Shown: positions 1 to 10,231, numbered from the stretch's first letter. The stretch: DNA of 64,000 nt from CAZCJU01 sp964562175 (GCA_964562175.1 CAZLRV010000003.1:1-64000), one strand, 5' to 3'. Program-made: numbers and translations. Notes: generated from the sequence alone by a model not told the origin.

Positions 1-999
1 GGCTCCGGACAGCCGTGGGATCTTGACAAGACCTACGGAGGCGTTAATATTCTCCCTCCCTATCAGCGTCAGCAGGGAGCGGACTGGTACAAGGGTACGG
101 CAAACGCCATTTTTCAAAACCTTGATTTTATCGCACGCTACGATCCCGACTATGTGCTTATACTTTCGGGCGACCATATCTACAAGATGGATTACAGTGC
201 AATGCTGGAATATCATAAAAAGATGAATGCCGATTGCACGATAGCCGTTATCGATGTGCCGTTGTCGGAGGCAAGCCGCTTCGGTATAATGAATACCGAG
301 GAGGACGGACGCATATATCAATTTGAGGAAAAGCCGAAGGTGCCGAAAAGCACAAAGGCATCTATGGGAATTTACATATTCTCAAAGGATAAGCTGTTCA
401 AATATCTTACCGAGGACGAGGCAGACGAATCAAGCTCAAAGGACTTCGGCAAAAACGTGATACCTGCAATGCTGAACGCCGGTGAGCGTATGTTCGCATA
501 TCCCTTCAGCGGTTATTGGAAAGACGTTGGAACGATACAGAGCTTATGGGAAGCCAATATGGATCTGCTCGGCGAAACTCCCGTATTCAATCTGCGTGAG
601 CCGGATAAGCGTATCTATTCAAGAAACGCCGCAGAGTCGCCGCATTTTACAGGCTCGGAGGCGGAGATATCGAACTCACTCATTACGGAGGGCTGTGAGA
701 TATACGGTCAGGTCGAAAACTCGGTGCTGTTCAACGGCGTTGTCGTGGAGCATGGCGCAGTGGTTCGCGATTCGGTCATAATGCAGAACACGGTCATTAA
801 AAAGGATGCTTGCGTTTCATATGCGATAATAGACTCGGATACGACAGTAAACGCACATTGCCGTATCGGCGAGGGCGTTGGCTGTGAAAACGGTATAACG
901 CTTATAGGCTCTCAGCTTGACATACCCGAAAATACCGTTATAGGCGGCGGTCAAATGGTAAACGAAAAGGCACTTACGCAAATAATAGGAGGTAAATAA
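1..999 (+). CDS. glgC: Glucose-1-phosphate adenylyltransferase, 5' partial
   Basis: Makes ADP-glucose from ATP and glucose-1-phosphate, the committed step of bacterial glycogen synthesis. The reading frame is open from base 1 (GSGQPWDLDKTYGG...), so the true start lies upstream and roughly the first 60 residues, including the nucleotide-binding N-terminus, are missing. Visible are the sugar-nucleotide transferase core (GDHIYKMDY, FEEKPK, GYWKDVGT) and then a C-terminal left-handed beta-helix of hexapeptide-like repeats (about the last 100 residues), as in the family. The stop lies 2 bases before the ATG of glgD. First readable gene of the glgC-glgD-glgA-glgP operon. Identity is firm; only the length is uncertain. 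Confidence 0.95.
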   Translation, partial: GSGQPWDLDKTYGGVNILPPYQRQQGADWYKGTANAIFQNLDFIARYDPDYVLILSGDHIYKMDYSAMLEYHKKMNADCTIAVIDVPLSEASRFGIMNTEEDGRIYQFEEKPKVPKSTKASMGIYIFSKDKLFKYLTEDEADESSSKDFGKNVIPAMLNAGERMFAYPFSGYWKDVGTIQSLWEANMDLLGETPVFNLREPDKRIYSRNAAESPHFTGSEAEISNSLITEGCEIYGQVENSVLFNGVVVEHGAVVRDSVIMQNTVIKKDACVSYAIIDSDTTVNAHCRIGEGVGCENGITLIGSQLDIPENTVIGGGQMVNEKALTQIIGGK

Positions 1000-1001
1000 G
1001 C

Positions 1002-2126
1002 ATGGCAACGGTTGGAATCATATTCCCGAACATACACGATAAAAACATTCCCGAGTTGACTGCGCTTCGTTCCATGGCATCCGTTCCGTTCGGATGCAGA
1101 TACAGATTTATAGATTTTACCTTATCAAATATGGTAAATTCCGGCATCTCAAAAATAGGCGTTATAACGCAATACAATTACCGTTCCCTTATGGACCACA
1201 TCGGAACGGGTAAGGATTGGGACTTGGCAAGCCGTGCCGGCGGTATAAAGCTTCTGCCGCCCAACATATCGGGCAACGATATCTACTCCTCGCAATTCTC
1301 CTCCCGTCTGAATGCGCTCAAGGGTGCGGTGACATTCATATCGCGCTGTAAAGAGGAATACGTCGTATTATCGGATTGTGATGTTATATGCAACGTCGAT
1401 CTGCGTGATATCATAGATTATCATATCAAGCACTCCGCAGACATTACGATAGCCGTAAAGAACGTAAGGCTTGATGCAGAATCTTGCAAACGCAACGTTA
1501 TAGTTACCTCAGACAACGACGGTGCGGTAAGAGATTACTTCGTATACCCCAACGATAAGGTAGGCAGCTACGACATAAGCTTGAATATCATGGTAATGCG
1601 TCGTGATTTCTTAATGGGCGTTATAGCCGACTCGATAAGCCACGGCTACAACAGCTTCAACAGCGATATAATACAGAAGAATTTGAGAAGCTACAACATA
1701 AGGGCGTACAGATACAGCGGTTATTTTGCTTGCGTTTCCTCCCTTGCCGAGTATTTCTCATGCTCACTTGAGCTTCTTTTGCCCGAAAATCGCCGTGCGC
1801 TGTTCGGCATAAAGGATCGCCCCGTGCTTACAAAGGTAAGAAACTCGCCTCCCACAAAGTACAGCATCGGTTCAAGCGTTAAGAACTCGCTTATTGCCGA
1901 CGGCTGTATAATTGACGGTGTCGTTGAAAATTCAATAATATTCAGAGGTGTCAAGGTCTCCAAGGGTGCCGTTGTAAAGAACAGCATACTCATGCAGGAC
2001 TGCATAATCGGCAACGCCTCATTGAACTGCATGGTGCTTGACAAAAACGTCGTTGTACGTGACGGCAGAACCCTTTCGGGTCACGATACAAAGCCGTTCT
2101 ACATAGAAAAAGGCTCGATGGTGTGA
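1002..2126 (+). CDS. glgD: Glucose-1-phosphate adenylyltransferase regulatory subunit GlgD
   Basis: 374-residue paralogue of GlgC. In Bacillota GlgD forms a heterotetramer with GlgC and raises its activity. The N-terminus keeps the sugar-nucleotide transferase fold (PFGCRYRFIDFTLSNMVNSG), and the C-terminal third carries the beta-helix (NSLIADGCIIDGVVENS). The ATG follows an AGGAGG site that lies inside the end of glgC, so the two are probably translationally coupled. The best-conserved GlgC catalytic motifs are weaker here, as expected for a regulatory subunit. That it is the regulatory rather than a second catalytic subunit rests on family knowledge and gene order. Confidence 0.92.
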   Translation: MATVGIIFPNIHDKNIPELTALRSMASVPFGCRYRFIDFTLSNMVNSGISKIGVITQYNYRSLMDHIGTGKDWDLASRAGGIKLLPPNISGNDIYSSQFSSRLNALKGAVTFISRCKEEYVVLSDCDVICNVDLRDIIDYHIKHSADITIAVKNVRLDAESCKRNVIVTSDNDGAVRDYFVYPNDKVGSYDISLNIMVMRRDFLMGVIADSISHGYNSFNSDIIQKNLRSYNIRAYRYSGYFACVSSLAEYFSCSLELLLPENRRALFGIKDRPVLTKVRNSPPTKYSIGSSVKNSLIADGCIIDGVVENSIIFRGVKVSKGAVVKNSILMQDCIIGNASLNCMVLDKNVVVRDGRTLSGHDTKPFYIEKGSMV

Positions 2127-2136
2127 GGGGATACAT

Positions 2137-3567
2137 ATGAAACAAATATTATACGTTGCCACCGAGGCACTTCCCTTTGCATCCTCCGGCGGCTTAGGCG
2201 ATGTTATCGGCTCACTTCCGCCCGCCGTCAAACGATCACACCCCGATGACGATATCAGAGTGGTTATGCCGCTCTACTCCGCTGTCGGCGAGAAATTCAG
2301 AGAAAAAATGACAAGGGTCTGTGAGTTTACGGTGGATCTGGCTTGGCGCAGGCAATATGCCGGTGTATACAGCTATTGCAAGGACGGGGTAATATACTAT
2401 TTTATAGATAATGAGTATTACTTCAACCGTCCCTCTCTTTACGGAAGCTTTGATGACGGTGAGCGATTTGCGTATTTCTGCTCTGCCGTGCTTCAAATGA
2501 TGAACAAGCTTGACTACTTTCCCGACATTCTTCATGCAAACGATTGGCAGACGGCTCTGTGCGTTATCTATCTCAAAACGACATATTCCGTGCTTGAGAG
2601 ATATGCCGGTATCAAAACCGTATTTTCGATACATAATATATTGTATCAAGGACAGTACTCGTTTGACATACTCGGCGATATATTCGCACTCGACGAAAAG
2701 TACAAGAGCATAGTCGATTATAACGGTTGCATAAATCTCATGAAGGGTGCGATGGTCTGCTGTGACAGACTCTGCACCGTCAGCGAAAAATATGCCGAAG
2801 AAATAAAAACGCCTTATTACGCTCACGGTCTTGAGCATATAACAAATGCCTGCTCGGATAAGCTGTCCGGTATACTCAACGGTATCGACCTTGAGTATTA
2901 CGACCCGTCAAAGGATGCGTGTCTGGCACGCAATTACACATGGCGTTCGATAAAACGCAAGGGCGAAAACAAGCGTGAGCTGTGTTCCCGCCTCGGTCTG
3001 CCCTACCCCGAGCGTCCGATGATATCCATGATAACACGTCTGACCGACCAAAAGGGACTCGACCTCGTGACGGCGGTGATAGATGAGATACTGAGCGATG
3101 ATGTAAGCTTTGTCGTGCTGGGTACGGGCGATAGCGCATACGAGGAGTTTTTCCGTGACCTACAGCGTCGCCACCCCGATAAGGTTGCCTCGGTGATAGC
3201 CTTTGACAAGGAGCTGAGCAAGCAGATATACGCATCGTCCGATATATTTCTAATGCCCTCCAAGACAGAGCCGTGCGGTCTGTCACAGATGATAGCCTCA
3301 CGCTACGGTGCCGTTCCCGTTGTGCGTGAAACGGGAGGTCTTTACGATTCCATAAAGCCCTATGTCAAAAACGGAGATACATTTGATGGCAACGGCTTTA
3401 CCTTTGCAAACTATAACGCTCACGATATGATGTACACCGTTCGCCTTGCGCTGTCCCTCTATGCTCAAGGTGAGGAATGGTATAAGCTTGCACGGCGTGC
3501 AATGCGTACGGATTTTTCATGGGATGCGTCGGCAGTTAAGTATATAGACCTTTATAATAATTTGTAA
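2137..3567 (+). CDS. glgA: Glycogen synthase (ADP-glucose, GT5)
   Basis: Transfers glucose from ADP-glucose to the growing alpha-1,4-glucan. The 476-residue length is typical. The N-terminal GT-B domain begins with EALPFASSGGLGDVIGSLP; HANDWQTAL and the C-terminal SKTEPCGLSQMIA (acceptor and nucleotide site, EPCG) are intact. The classical KxGGL motif appears as SxGGL (Ala-Ser-Ser-Gly-Gly-Leu), so the usual lysine is missing. The start follows a GAGGGG site 9 bases upstream, 10 bases after the glgD stop. Third gene of the operon and upstream of the phosphorylase. Confidence 0.95.
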   Translation: MKQILYVATEALPFASSGGLGDVIGSLPPAVKRSHPDDDIRVVMPLYSAVGEKFREKMTRVCEFTVDLAWRRQYAGVYSYCKDGVIYYFIDNEYYFNRPSLYGSFDDGERFAYFCSAVLQMMNKLDYFPDILHANDWQTALCVIYLKTTYSVLERYAGIKTVFSIHNILYQGQYSFDILGDIFALDEKYKSIVDYNGCINLMKGAMVCCDRLCTVSEKYAEEIKTPYYAHGLEHITNACSDKLSGILNGIDLEYYDPSKDACLARNYTWRSIKRKGENKRELCSRLGLPYPERPMISMITRLTDQKGLDLVTAVIDEILSDDVSFVVLGTGDSAYEEFFRDLQRRHPDKVASVIAFDKELSKQIYASSDIFLMPSKTEPCGLSQMIASRYGAVPVVRETGGLYDSIKPYVKNGDTFDGNGFTFANYNAHDMMYTVRLALSLYAQGEEWYKLARRAMRTDFSWDASAVKYIDLYNNL

Positions 3568-3586
3568 GAAAGAATATAACCAAGCA

Positions 3587-6016
3587 ATGCAAAACAATTC
3601 AAAAGAAACGCAAAACACGATCAAGCAGAACATTCTCAACAAGCTCTCTCGCTATTTCGGCACAAGTGCCGAGGAGGCTACCGAGGATCAAATGTATAAA
3701 GCCGTGCTTTATACGATACGTGACAGAATGGCGGAGAAGAACGCCGAATTCGAAAAGCAGGTAAAGAAGACCGGCGGCAAGCGCGTATACTATATGTGCA
3801 TGGAATTTCTCATCGGTCCCTCGCTTAAAAACAATCTTCTCAACCTCGGCGTATACTCCGATTACAGCCAGGTTCTTAAGGACATGGGCTTTTCGCTGGA
3901 ACGCTTTATACGCACCGAAAACGACCCCGGACTCGGAAACGGCGGTCTGGGCAGACTTGCGGCGTGCTTTATGGACGCTTTGACGAGCCTTGACTATCCG
4001 GCGTGCGGCTACTCGCTTTGTTATGAGTACGGTCTTTTCCGTCAAAAGATAGTTGACGGTGAGCAGGTGGAGCTGCCCGACGTATGGCTGCCCACGGGCG
4101 AGCAATGGCTCGTGCCGAGAAACGACCTGCGCTTTACAGTTCGCTTCGGCGGCTCGTACAAAGAGAATTGGCAGAACAATTCCATGTACATCGAATACAA
4201 TGATTGCGATGAGGTCGAGGCAGTTCCCGTCGATATGATGATATCGGGCGGTGACAGCAAGGCTGTAAACGTGCTTCGACTTTGGCGTGCAAGAGACGTT
4301 TCGAGCTTCGATATGAAGGCTTTCTCGCAGGGTCAATATGTCAAGGCGATGGAGGAAACGACAAACGCTCAGGTGATCTCAAAGGTGCTTTACCCCTCCG
4401 ATAACCATTACGAGGGCAAAATGCTCCGACTCACCCAGCAATATTTCCTCGTTTCCGCATCACTTCAAAATATTCTTAATGACCACCTCGATCAGTACGG
4501 TACTCTTGACAATCTGCCCGACAAGGTTGCGATACACATAAACGACACGCATCCCGCTCTGTGCGTTCCCGAGCTTATGAGAATACTTCTCGATGAATGC
4601 GCATACAGCTGGGAGCGTGCATGGGATATAGTAACGCATACGCTCTCCTACACGAACCACACCGTAATGCCGGAGGCTCTGGAAACTTGGAAAGAAGATA
4701 TCTTCCGTATGCGCCTGCCCCGCATTCATGCGATAATCTGCGAGATAAACCGCAGATTCTGTATAAAGCTGTGGGAGCTTTATCCCGGTCAGTGGGATAA
4801 GATATCGCGTATGTCGCTCATTGAGGGCGGACGTGTTAAGATGGCTAATTTGAGCATTGTGGGAAGCCACTGCGTAAACGGCGTTTCTCAGCTTCATTCA
4901 CAGATATTGAAGGACACTATATTCGCAGATTTCTATCAAATGGAGCCTGAAAAATTCACCAACGTAACGAACGGCATCGCACACCGTCGTTGGCTCTGCT
5001 ACAGCAACCCCGGACTATGCAAGCTGCTTGACGAAACGATAGGCACGGACTACAGAAAGCACCCTGAAAAGCTCGCCGATTTTGCGAAGTTCTCCGAGCA
5101 GGCTGACGTGCTTCATTCACTCGATCGCATAAAGCGTGAAAACAAGGAGAGATTTATAAAATATCTCAAGGGCAAGGTCGAGCATTTGCCCGACCCCGAT
5201 TCGATATTCGATGTTCAAATTAAGAGAATGCACGAATACAAGCGTCAGCTTTTGAATGTTTTGCGTATTCTTTCTATATATGCCGACCTGCTTGACAACC
5301 CCGATATGGAGATGAGACCGCAGACGTTCATTTTCGGTGCAAAGGCGGCATCGGGCTACTATATGGCAAAGCAGACGATAAAGCTTATAACGCACATCGG
5401 TGCGGAGATAGACAAGAACCCCAAGATAAGACAAAAGCTCCGTGTGATATTCATGGAAAACTATTCCGTATCGAATGCCGAGATACTCATTCCCAGTGCC
5501 GATATAAGCGAGCAGATATCTCTTGCCGGTAAGGAAGCAAGCGGCACGGGTAATATGAAGCTCATGATAAACGGTGCGGTTACCATAGGTACGCTTGACG
5601 GTGCGAATGTGGAAATGCACGAGGCTGTCGGAGACGACAACATATTTATATTCGGTATGAAGGCACATGAGGTGGAGCAGATATGGAAGGACGGCTATAA
5701 GTCGAGCGTTTACTACAACGATTCCGTTAAGCTGAAGCGTGTGGTCGAGCTGCTCAACAAGGGCTTTAACGGTCAATCCTTCTCCGAATTCACCGAATAT
5801 CTGTTATTCGGCGGCGGCATTTCCGACCCGTATATGTGCTTTGCCGACTTCGGCTCGTATATGACGGTTCACGAAAGAATGAACAAGGAATACGAGGACA
5901 GAGAAAAGTGGCTTAAGATGTCCGCTGTAAATATAGCCTCTGCGGGACGCTTTGCCGCAGACCGTGCCGTAGCAGAGTATGCCGAAAATATTTGGCACGC
6001 AAAGCCGATAGAGTAA
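3587..6016 (+). CDS. glgP: Glycogen/maltodextrin phosphorylase (GT35)
   Basis: Releases glucose-1-phosphate from the non-reducing ends of glycogen, using pyridoxal phosphate. 809 residues, full length. Family blocks are all present: NDPGLGNGGLGRLAACF near residue 110, HINDTHPAL, GTNGIAHRRW-like NVTNGIAHRRW, and the PLP site EASGTGNMKLMINGA with the Schiff-base lysine at about residue 658. It sits 20 bases after glgA with only a weak purine-rich site (AGAAAG) ahead of the ATG. Synthesis and breakdown enzymes in one operon suggest constant glycogen turnover rather than separate control. Equivalent use on maltodextrins cannot be excluded from sequence. Confidence 0.96.
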   Translation: MQNNSKETQNTIKQNILNKLSRYFGTSAEEATEDQMYKAVLYTIRDRMAEKNAEFEKQVKKTGGKRVYYMCMEFLIGPSLKNNLLNLGVYSDYSQVLKDMGFSLERFIRTENDPGLGNGGLGRLAACFMDALTSLDYPACGYSLCYEYGLFRQKIVDGEQVELPDVWLPTGEQWLVPRNDLRFTVRFGGSYKENWQNNSMYIEYNDCDEVEAVPVDMMISGGDSKAVNVLRLWRARDVSSFDMKAFSQGQYVKAMEETTNAQVISKVLYPSDNHYEGKMLRLTQQYFLVSASLQNILNDHLDQYGTLDNLPDKVAIHINDTHPALCVPELMRILLDECAYSWERAWDIVTHTLSYTNHTVMPEALETWKEDIFRMRLPRIHAIICEINRRFCIKLWELYPGQWDKISRMSLIEGGRVKMANLSIVGSHCVNGVSQLHSQILKDTIFADFYQMEPEKFTNVTNGIAHRRWLCYSNPGLCKLLDETIGTDYRKHPEKLADFAKFSEQADVLHSLDRIKRENKERFIKYLKGKVEHLPDPDSIFDVQIKRMHEYKRQLLNVLRILSIYADLLDNPDMEMRPQTFIFGAKAASGYYMAKQTIKLITHIGAEIDKNPKIRQKLRVIFMENYSVSNAEILIPSADISEQISLAGKEASGTGNMKLMINGAVTIGTLDGANVEMHEAVGDDNIFIFGMKAHEVEQIWKDGYKSSVYYNDSVKLKRVVELLNKGFNGQSFSEFTEYLLFGGGISDPYMCFADFGSYMTVHERMNKEYEDREKWLKMSAVNIASAGRFAADRAVAEYAENIWHAKPIE

Positions 6017-6019
6017 AAT

Positions 6020-7879
6020 ATGGTAATATATTCACTTGACGATATAAAGCATATCAAGTGCGGTGTGAGGGTAAACGATGCCCTCAACCGCACCTCGCCG
6101 TGCGGTGAGGTGAAAATATCGCTCACCGTACCCGTATCGTACGCCGCATTCGGCGGCAAGCTGTGTTTGATATGCGACGATGACTCAACCGAGCTTTTAA
6201 CCCCCTTACGTTATGTCGCCCACCTCGGCGGCTGTGACAAATACGAAGCAAGCCTTGAGCCTGGTATCGGTCTGTATTATTTTTATTTTACGCTCGATAC
6301 CGCACTCGGTTCGCTCACACTCGGCAACTGCGGCGATGAGCTTCATTCCCGTATTTTCGATTCGTATCCCGAAAAGCACCAGCTTTTGATATACGATGCC
6401 GATTATAAAGCACCGGATTTTTCATCGTCCGCCGTATATCAGATTTTTGTTGACAGATTTTGCAAAAAAGGCAAGGTGCGGCTCAACAAAGGTGCGCTGT
6501 ATGACCCCGATTGGGATAACGGCATACCGGAGTACGCCGAGTACCCCGGTCAGGAGCTGAAGAACAACACGTTTTTCGGCGGTAATCTTGACGGCGTTAT
6601 TGAAAAGCTTCCGTATCTGTCACAGCTCGGTATCAACACAATTTATTTATGCCCCATATTCAAATCAGCCTCAAATCACAAATACGATACCGGCGATTAT
6701 GAAAAGGTCGATATATCATTCGGAACCGTTACCGCACTCAAGCGGCTTATCAAGGCGGCGCATGAAAGAGGGATAAAGCTTATCCTCGACGGCGTTTTCA
6801 ACCACACCGGAGATGACAGCCGTTACTTCAACAAATACGGCAATTACCCCGAAAAAGGGGCTTATAACGGCAAGAACTCAAAGTATTATTCTTGGTATAA
6901 ATTCACGGAATATCCCGATGAATATAAATGCTGGTGGGGCGTTAAAATATTGCCGACGCTTGACACCTCAAACGATGATGTTATTGATTATTTCACCTCA
7001 GAGGACGGAATTATCCGAAAATATTTGAGGCTCGGCATTGACGGCTGGCGGCTCGACGTTGCCGACGAGCTGGACGAGAGGTTGCTTGTACGAATAAAAG
7101 AGGCGGCTGTAAGTGAGCGTGCCGACTCGATAATCATCGGCGAGGTCTGGGAGGATGCGTCAAATAAGATATCCTACTCAAAACGCCGCCACTATTTTTC
7201 GGGTCATGAGCTTGACAGCGTAATGAATTACCCACTGCGTGACTGCATAATTTCGTTTATCAAGGGCGGCTCGGCTTATGATTTTGAGCGTGAATATACC
7301 GTTCAGCTGCTGCATTATCCGCCGTCGGTGTCGGTTCAATTACTCAATTTTCTCGGCACGCACGACACGGAGAGAATAATGACCGTTCTCGGCGGGCAGC
7401 CTTGTCCCGATGTCTGCGGCTCGACTCTTGCCAAAATGAAGATGAGCGATGAGGAGAGGCAGAGAGGCAAGACGCTCGTTTCGCTTGCCTTTGCGATATT
7501 GTCCGCTTGCCCCGGTATGCCCTGTATCTACTACGGCGATGAGGTTGGAATGGAGGGCTACAGAGACCCGTTTAATCGTAAACCCTTTCCGTGGAAAAAC
7601 GGTGATTTCGAATTTTCAAATGTCTTTGCCGAGCTGCTTGAAATACGTCGGCAAAACGCAACGCTCAGGTGCGGTAGCTGTCGTGTAAAAGCCTGCTCCG
7701 ACACACTGCTCTGCATAATAAGAGAATACGAGGGCAAGCAGACGTATGCCTTTTTTAACGCCTCGGCTGAAAAAGAGCATATATATCTGCCCACTATGTG
7801 CGCATCGTCGAGAGGCGGTGTTGAATGCAGAGAGACGGAGCTGTCACCGTTCGGGTATGAATTTTTCAACGCACTTTAA
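6020..7879 (+). CDS. GH13 alpha-glucan hydrolase (neopullulanase/cyclomaltodextrinase-like)
   Basis: 619 residues. The first ~120 look like an N-terminal beta-sandwich (E-set/CBM34-type) domain, followed by the GH13 barrel from about residue 135 (SSAVYQIFVDRF). Active-site motifs are complete: DGVFNHTG, GWRLDVAD (nucleophile Asp, about residue 346), GEVWED (acid/base Glu, about 375) and GTHDTER (Asp, about 449). It probably trims or debranches glycogen-derived alpha-glucans in the cytoplasm, since no signal peptide is seen. It starts 3 bases after the glgP stop with a poor ribosome site, so it probably depends on coupling. Exact specificity (neopullulanase, maltogenic amylase or debranching) is not settled. 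No branching enzyme gene is in the window. Confidence 0.88.
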   Translation: MVIYSLDDIKHIKCGVRVNDALNRTSPCGEVKISLTVPVSYAAFGGKLCLICDDDSTELLTPLRYVAHLGGCDKYEASLEPGIGLYYFYFTLDTALGSLTLGNCGDELHSRIFDSYPEKHQLLIYDADYKAPDFSSSAVYQIFVDRFCKKGKVRLNKGALYDPDWDNGIPEYAEYPGQELKNNTFFGGNLDGVIEKLPYLSQLGINTIYLCPIFKSASNHKYDTGDYEKVDISFGTVTALKRLIKAAHERGIKLILDGVFNHTGDDSRYFNKYGNYPEKGAYNGKNSKYYSWYKFTEYPDEYKCWWGVKILPTLDTSNDDVIDYFTSEDGIIRKYLRLGIDGWRLDVADELDERLLVRIKEAAVSERADSIIIGEVWEDASNKISYSKRRHYFSGHELDSVMNYPLRDCIISFIKGGSAYDFEREYTVQLLHYPPSVSVQLLNFLGTHDTERIMTVLGGQPCPDVCGSTLAKMKMSDEERQRGKTLVSLAFAILSACPGMPCIYYGDEVGMEGYRDPFNRKPFPWKNGDFEFSNVFAELLEIRRQNATLRCGSCRVKACSDTLLCIIREYEGKQTYAFFNASAEKEHIYLPTMCASSRGGVECRETELSPFGYEFFNAL

Positions 7880-7896
7880 TATAAAGGATATAAAAT

Positions 7897-10191
7897 ATGA
7901 TAAAGCTTATTGACGGCGGCGTGTATCTGCTTGACGGCAACACCGTTATTCCGGCAGAACACGACACCGAAAAACTCATTAAAGCAAAATACGGTATCGA
8001 CTGTGACAACGAGAGTGCGAAAAGAGGTACTATCGCATACGGTATACTTTCCTCGCATAACAGGTCGGGCGATGAAAATGAGCTGAGAATAAAATTCGAT
8101 GCCATGGCATCGCACGATATAACCTATGTCGGAATTATCCAGACCGCACGTGCCAGCGGTCTGACCTCATTTCCGATACCGTATGTTTTGACAAACTGCC
8201 ACAACTCGCTTTGTGCCGTCGGCGGCACGATAAACGAGGACGACCACGTTTTCGGACTTTCGGCAGCCGAGAAATACGGCGGTATATTCGTACCACCGCA
8301 CATTGCCGTAATACACTCTTATATGCGTGAAATGATGTGCGCCTGCGGAAATATGATAATCGGCTCGGATTCTCATACACGCTACGGTGCTTTGGGAACT
8401 CTTGCCATCGGCGAGGGCGGCGGTGAGCTTGTTAAACAGCTCCTCGATCAGACCTACGATATAAAGCGTCCGCAGACCATTGCCGTGGTACTTAAGGGAA
8501 AGCCCAAGTACGGTGTCGGTCCGCACGATGTTGCGCTTGCGTTGATCGGTGCGGTATTCGAAAACGGCTTTGCACTCAACCGTGTACTTGAATTTATCGG
8601 CGAGGGCGTGGGAAATCTTTCGGCTGATTTCCGTTGCGGTGTCGATGTAATGACGACTGAAACAAGGTGCTTGTCCTCTATTTGGAGAACGGACGATATA
8701 ATCAAGGATTATTATATCACTCACGGCAGGGCTGAGGCTTACCGCAAGCTTGAGCCGAGTCGTTGCGCATATTATGACGGGGCTGTAATAGTCGACCTTG
8801 ATAAAATTGAGTGCATGATAGCTCTGCCGACTCACCCGTCAAATGTTTATCCCATTCACACTCTGAATGAAAATCTTGAGGATATTCTTGCCGAAACGGA
8901 AAAGGCGGTATGCCGTGAGCTTGGCGCAAAGCCGGGCGATTATACCTTGCTTGACAAGATAAAGGACGGACGGCTCAGCGTACAGCAGGGCGTTATTGCC
9001 GGCTGTGCGGGCGGAAGCTATGAAAACATAAGTGCCGCCTCGGATATTCTGCACGGCGCCGATATCGGTTGCGGTGAGTTTGCACTCAGCGTTTACCCGG
9101 CTTCCCAGCCCGTTTACATAGAGGGTATGCGAAGCGGTATATGTGCCGAGCTTATGACCTCGGGTGCTACAATGCGAACGGCGTTCTGCGGTCCGTGCTT
9201 CGGTGCGGGCGACGTGCCTCCCAACAACGGGCTTTCGATACGTCACTCCACCCGTAACTTCAAAAACAGAGAGGGCAGTAAGCCTTCGGACGGTCAGTAT
9301 TCCGCTGTCGCTTTGATGGATGCACGCTCTATTGCCGCCACCGCTCGGTGTGGAGGACGGCTCACTGCGGCAGATGAGCTTGATGTTGAGCTTGTTAAGA
9401 GAGAATATCATTTTGACAGAACCGTGTACGACCACAGAGTATACAACGGCTTCGGTAAACCTGTTGAGCGTGAGCTTGTTTACGGTCCCAACATTGCCGA
9501 TTGGCCCAAAATGCAAGAGCTTTCCGACAACATTCTAATGTATCTTGCTTCCTATATCGACGACCCGGTAACGACAACGGACGAGCTTATCCCGTCGGGC
9601 GAGACATCGTCATACCGTTCAAATCCGGAAAAGCTTTCATCCTTTGCTCTTTCTCGTCGCGATCCCGATTATGTACATCGTGCAAAGACGATAAGAGCGA
9701 TAGAAGCACGCAGACTTGAGGGCGAGGACGTATTTTCCGCCCCCGAGCTTAAGAAAGCGGTCGATGTACTGAAGCAAAGCTTTGACATAAACCGAAGCAA
9801 TTGCTCCGTATCCTCGTTCATATACGCATATAAGCCCGGTGACGGCTCCGCACGTGAACAGGCGGCATCGTGTCAAAAAGTACTCGGAGGACTTGCCAAC
9901 GTCGCAGTTGAATATGCCACGAAAAGATATCGCAGTAACCTGATAAATTGGGGTATGCTTCCCTTCACAATTGATTCGCCGCTCGATGCGCAAGTAGGCG
10001 ATCTTCTCTTTGTCCCCGATGTTCGCACAAAGCTTTTGCACGGTGATCTTGACTTTGAGGGCTATATCGTAAGCGGCGGTGAGATGAGGAAGATAACACT
10101 TCATTTGCCTCCACTTACGGAAAACGAGAAGAATATCATATCAAGCGGCTGTCTTATCAATTTCAATCGGGCTAAATTATTAAATCAATGA
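7897..10191 (+). CDS. Aconitase-family hydratase (YbhJ-like)
   Basis: 764-residue aconitase-superfamily protein. The cluster cysteines are visible: an AGCAGGSYEN block in place of the usual SCTN, then CGPCFGAGD giving the CxxC pair. SDSHTRYGALGTLAIGEGG matches the substrate-binding region, and the C-terminal swivel domain follows. The overall pattern resembles the poorly characterised YbhJ subgroup rather than AcnA, AcnB or LeuC, so the substrate is unknown. It follows the GH13 gene by 17 bases with a good AAAGGA site and may be the last gene of the glg transcript. No other TCA-cycle gene is nearby. Confidence 0.82.
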   Translation: MIKLIDGGVYLLDGNTVIPAEHDTEKLIKAKYGIDCDNESAKRGTIAYGILSSHNRSGDENELRIKFDAMASHDITYVGIIQTARASGLTSFPIPYVLTNCHNSLCAVGGTINEDDHVFGLSAAEKYGGIFVPPHIAVIHSYMREMMCACGNMIIGSDSHTRYGALGTLAIGEGGGELVKQLLDQTYDIKRPQTIAVVLKGKPKYGVGPHDVALALIGAVFENGFALNRVLEFIGEGVGNLSADFRCGVDVMTTETRCLSSIWRTDDIIKDYYITHGRAEAYRKLEPSRCAYYDGAVIVDLDKIECMIALPTHPSNVYPIHTLNENLEDILAETEKAVCRELGAKPGDYTLLDKIKDGRLSVQQGVIAGCAGGSYENISAASDILHGADIGCGEFALSVYPASQPVYIEGMRSGICAELMTSGATMRTAFCGPCFGAGDVPPNNGLSIRHSTRNFKNREGSKPSDGQYSAVALMDARSIAATARCGGRLTAADELDVELVKREYHFDRTVYDHRVYNGFGKPVERELVYGPNIADWPKMQELSDNILMYLASYIDDPVTTTDELIPSGETSSYRSNPEKLSSFALSRRDPDYVHRAKTIRAIEARRLEGEDVFSAPELKKAVDVLKQSFDINRSNCSVSSFIYAYKPGDGSAREQAASCQKVLGGLANVAVEYATKRYRSNLINWGMLPFTIDSPLDAQVGDLLFVPDVRTKLLHGDLDFEGYIVSGGEMRKITLHLPPLTENEKNIISSGCLINFNRAKLLNQ

Positions 10192-10231
10192 AAATAATTA
10201 TCCCGTAATTGTTAATTTCTCTCCATAGTTC

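Noticed and set aside
8839..9516. 225-residue reverse ORF inside the hydratase gene
   Set aside because: Shadow of an intact aconitase-family gene whose codon use and motifs fit the forward frame.
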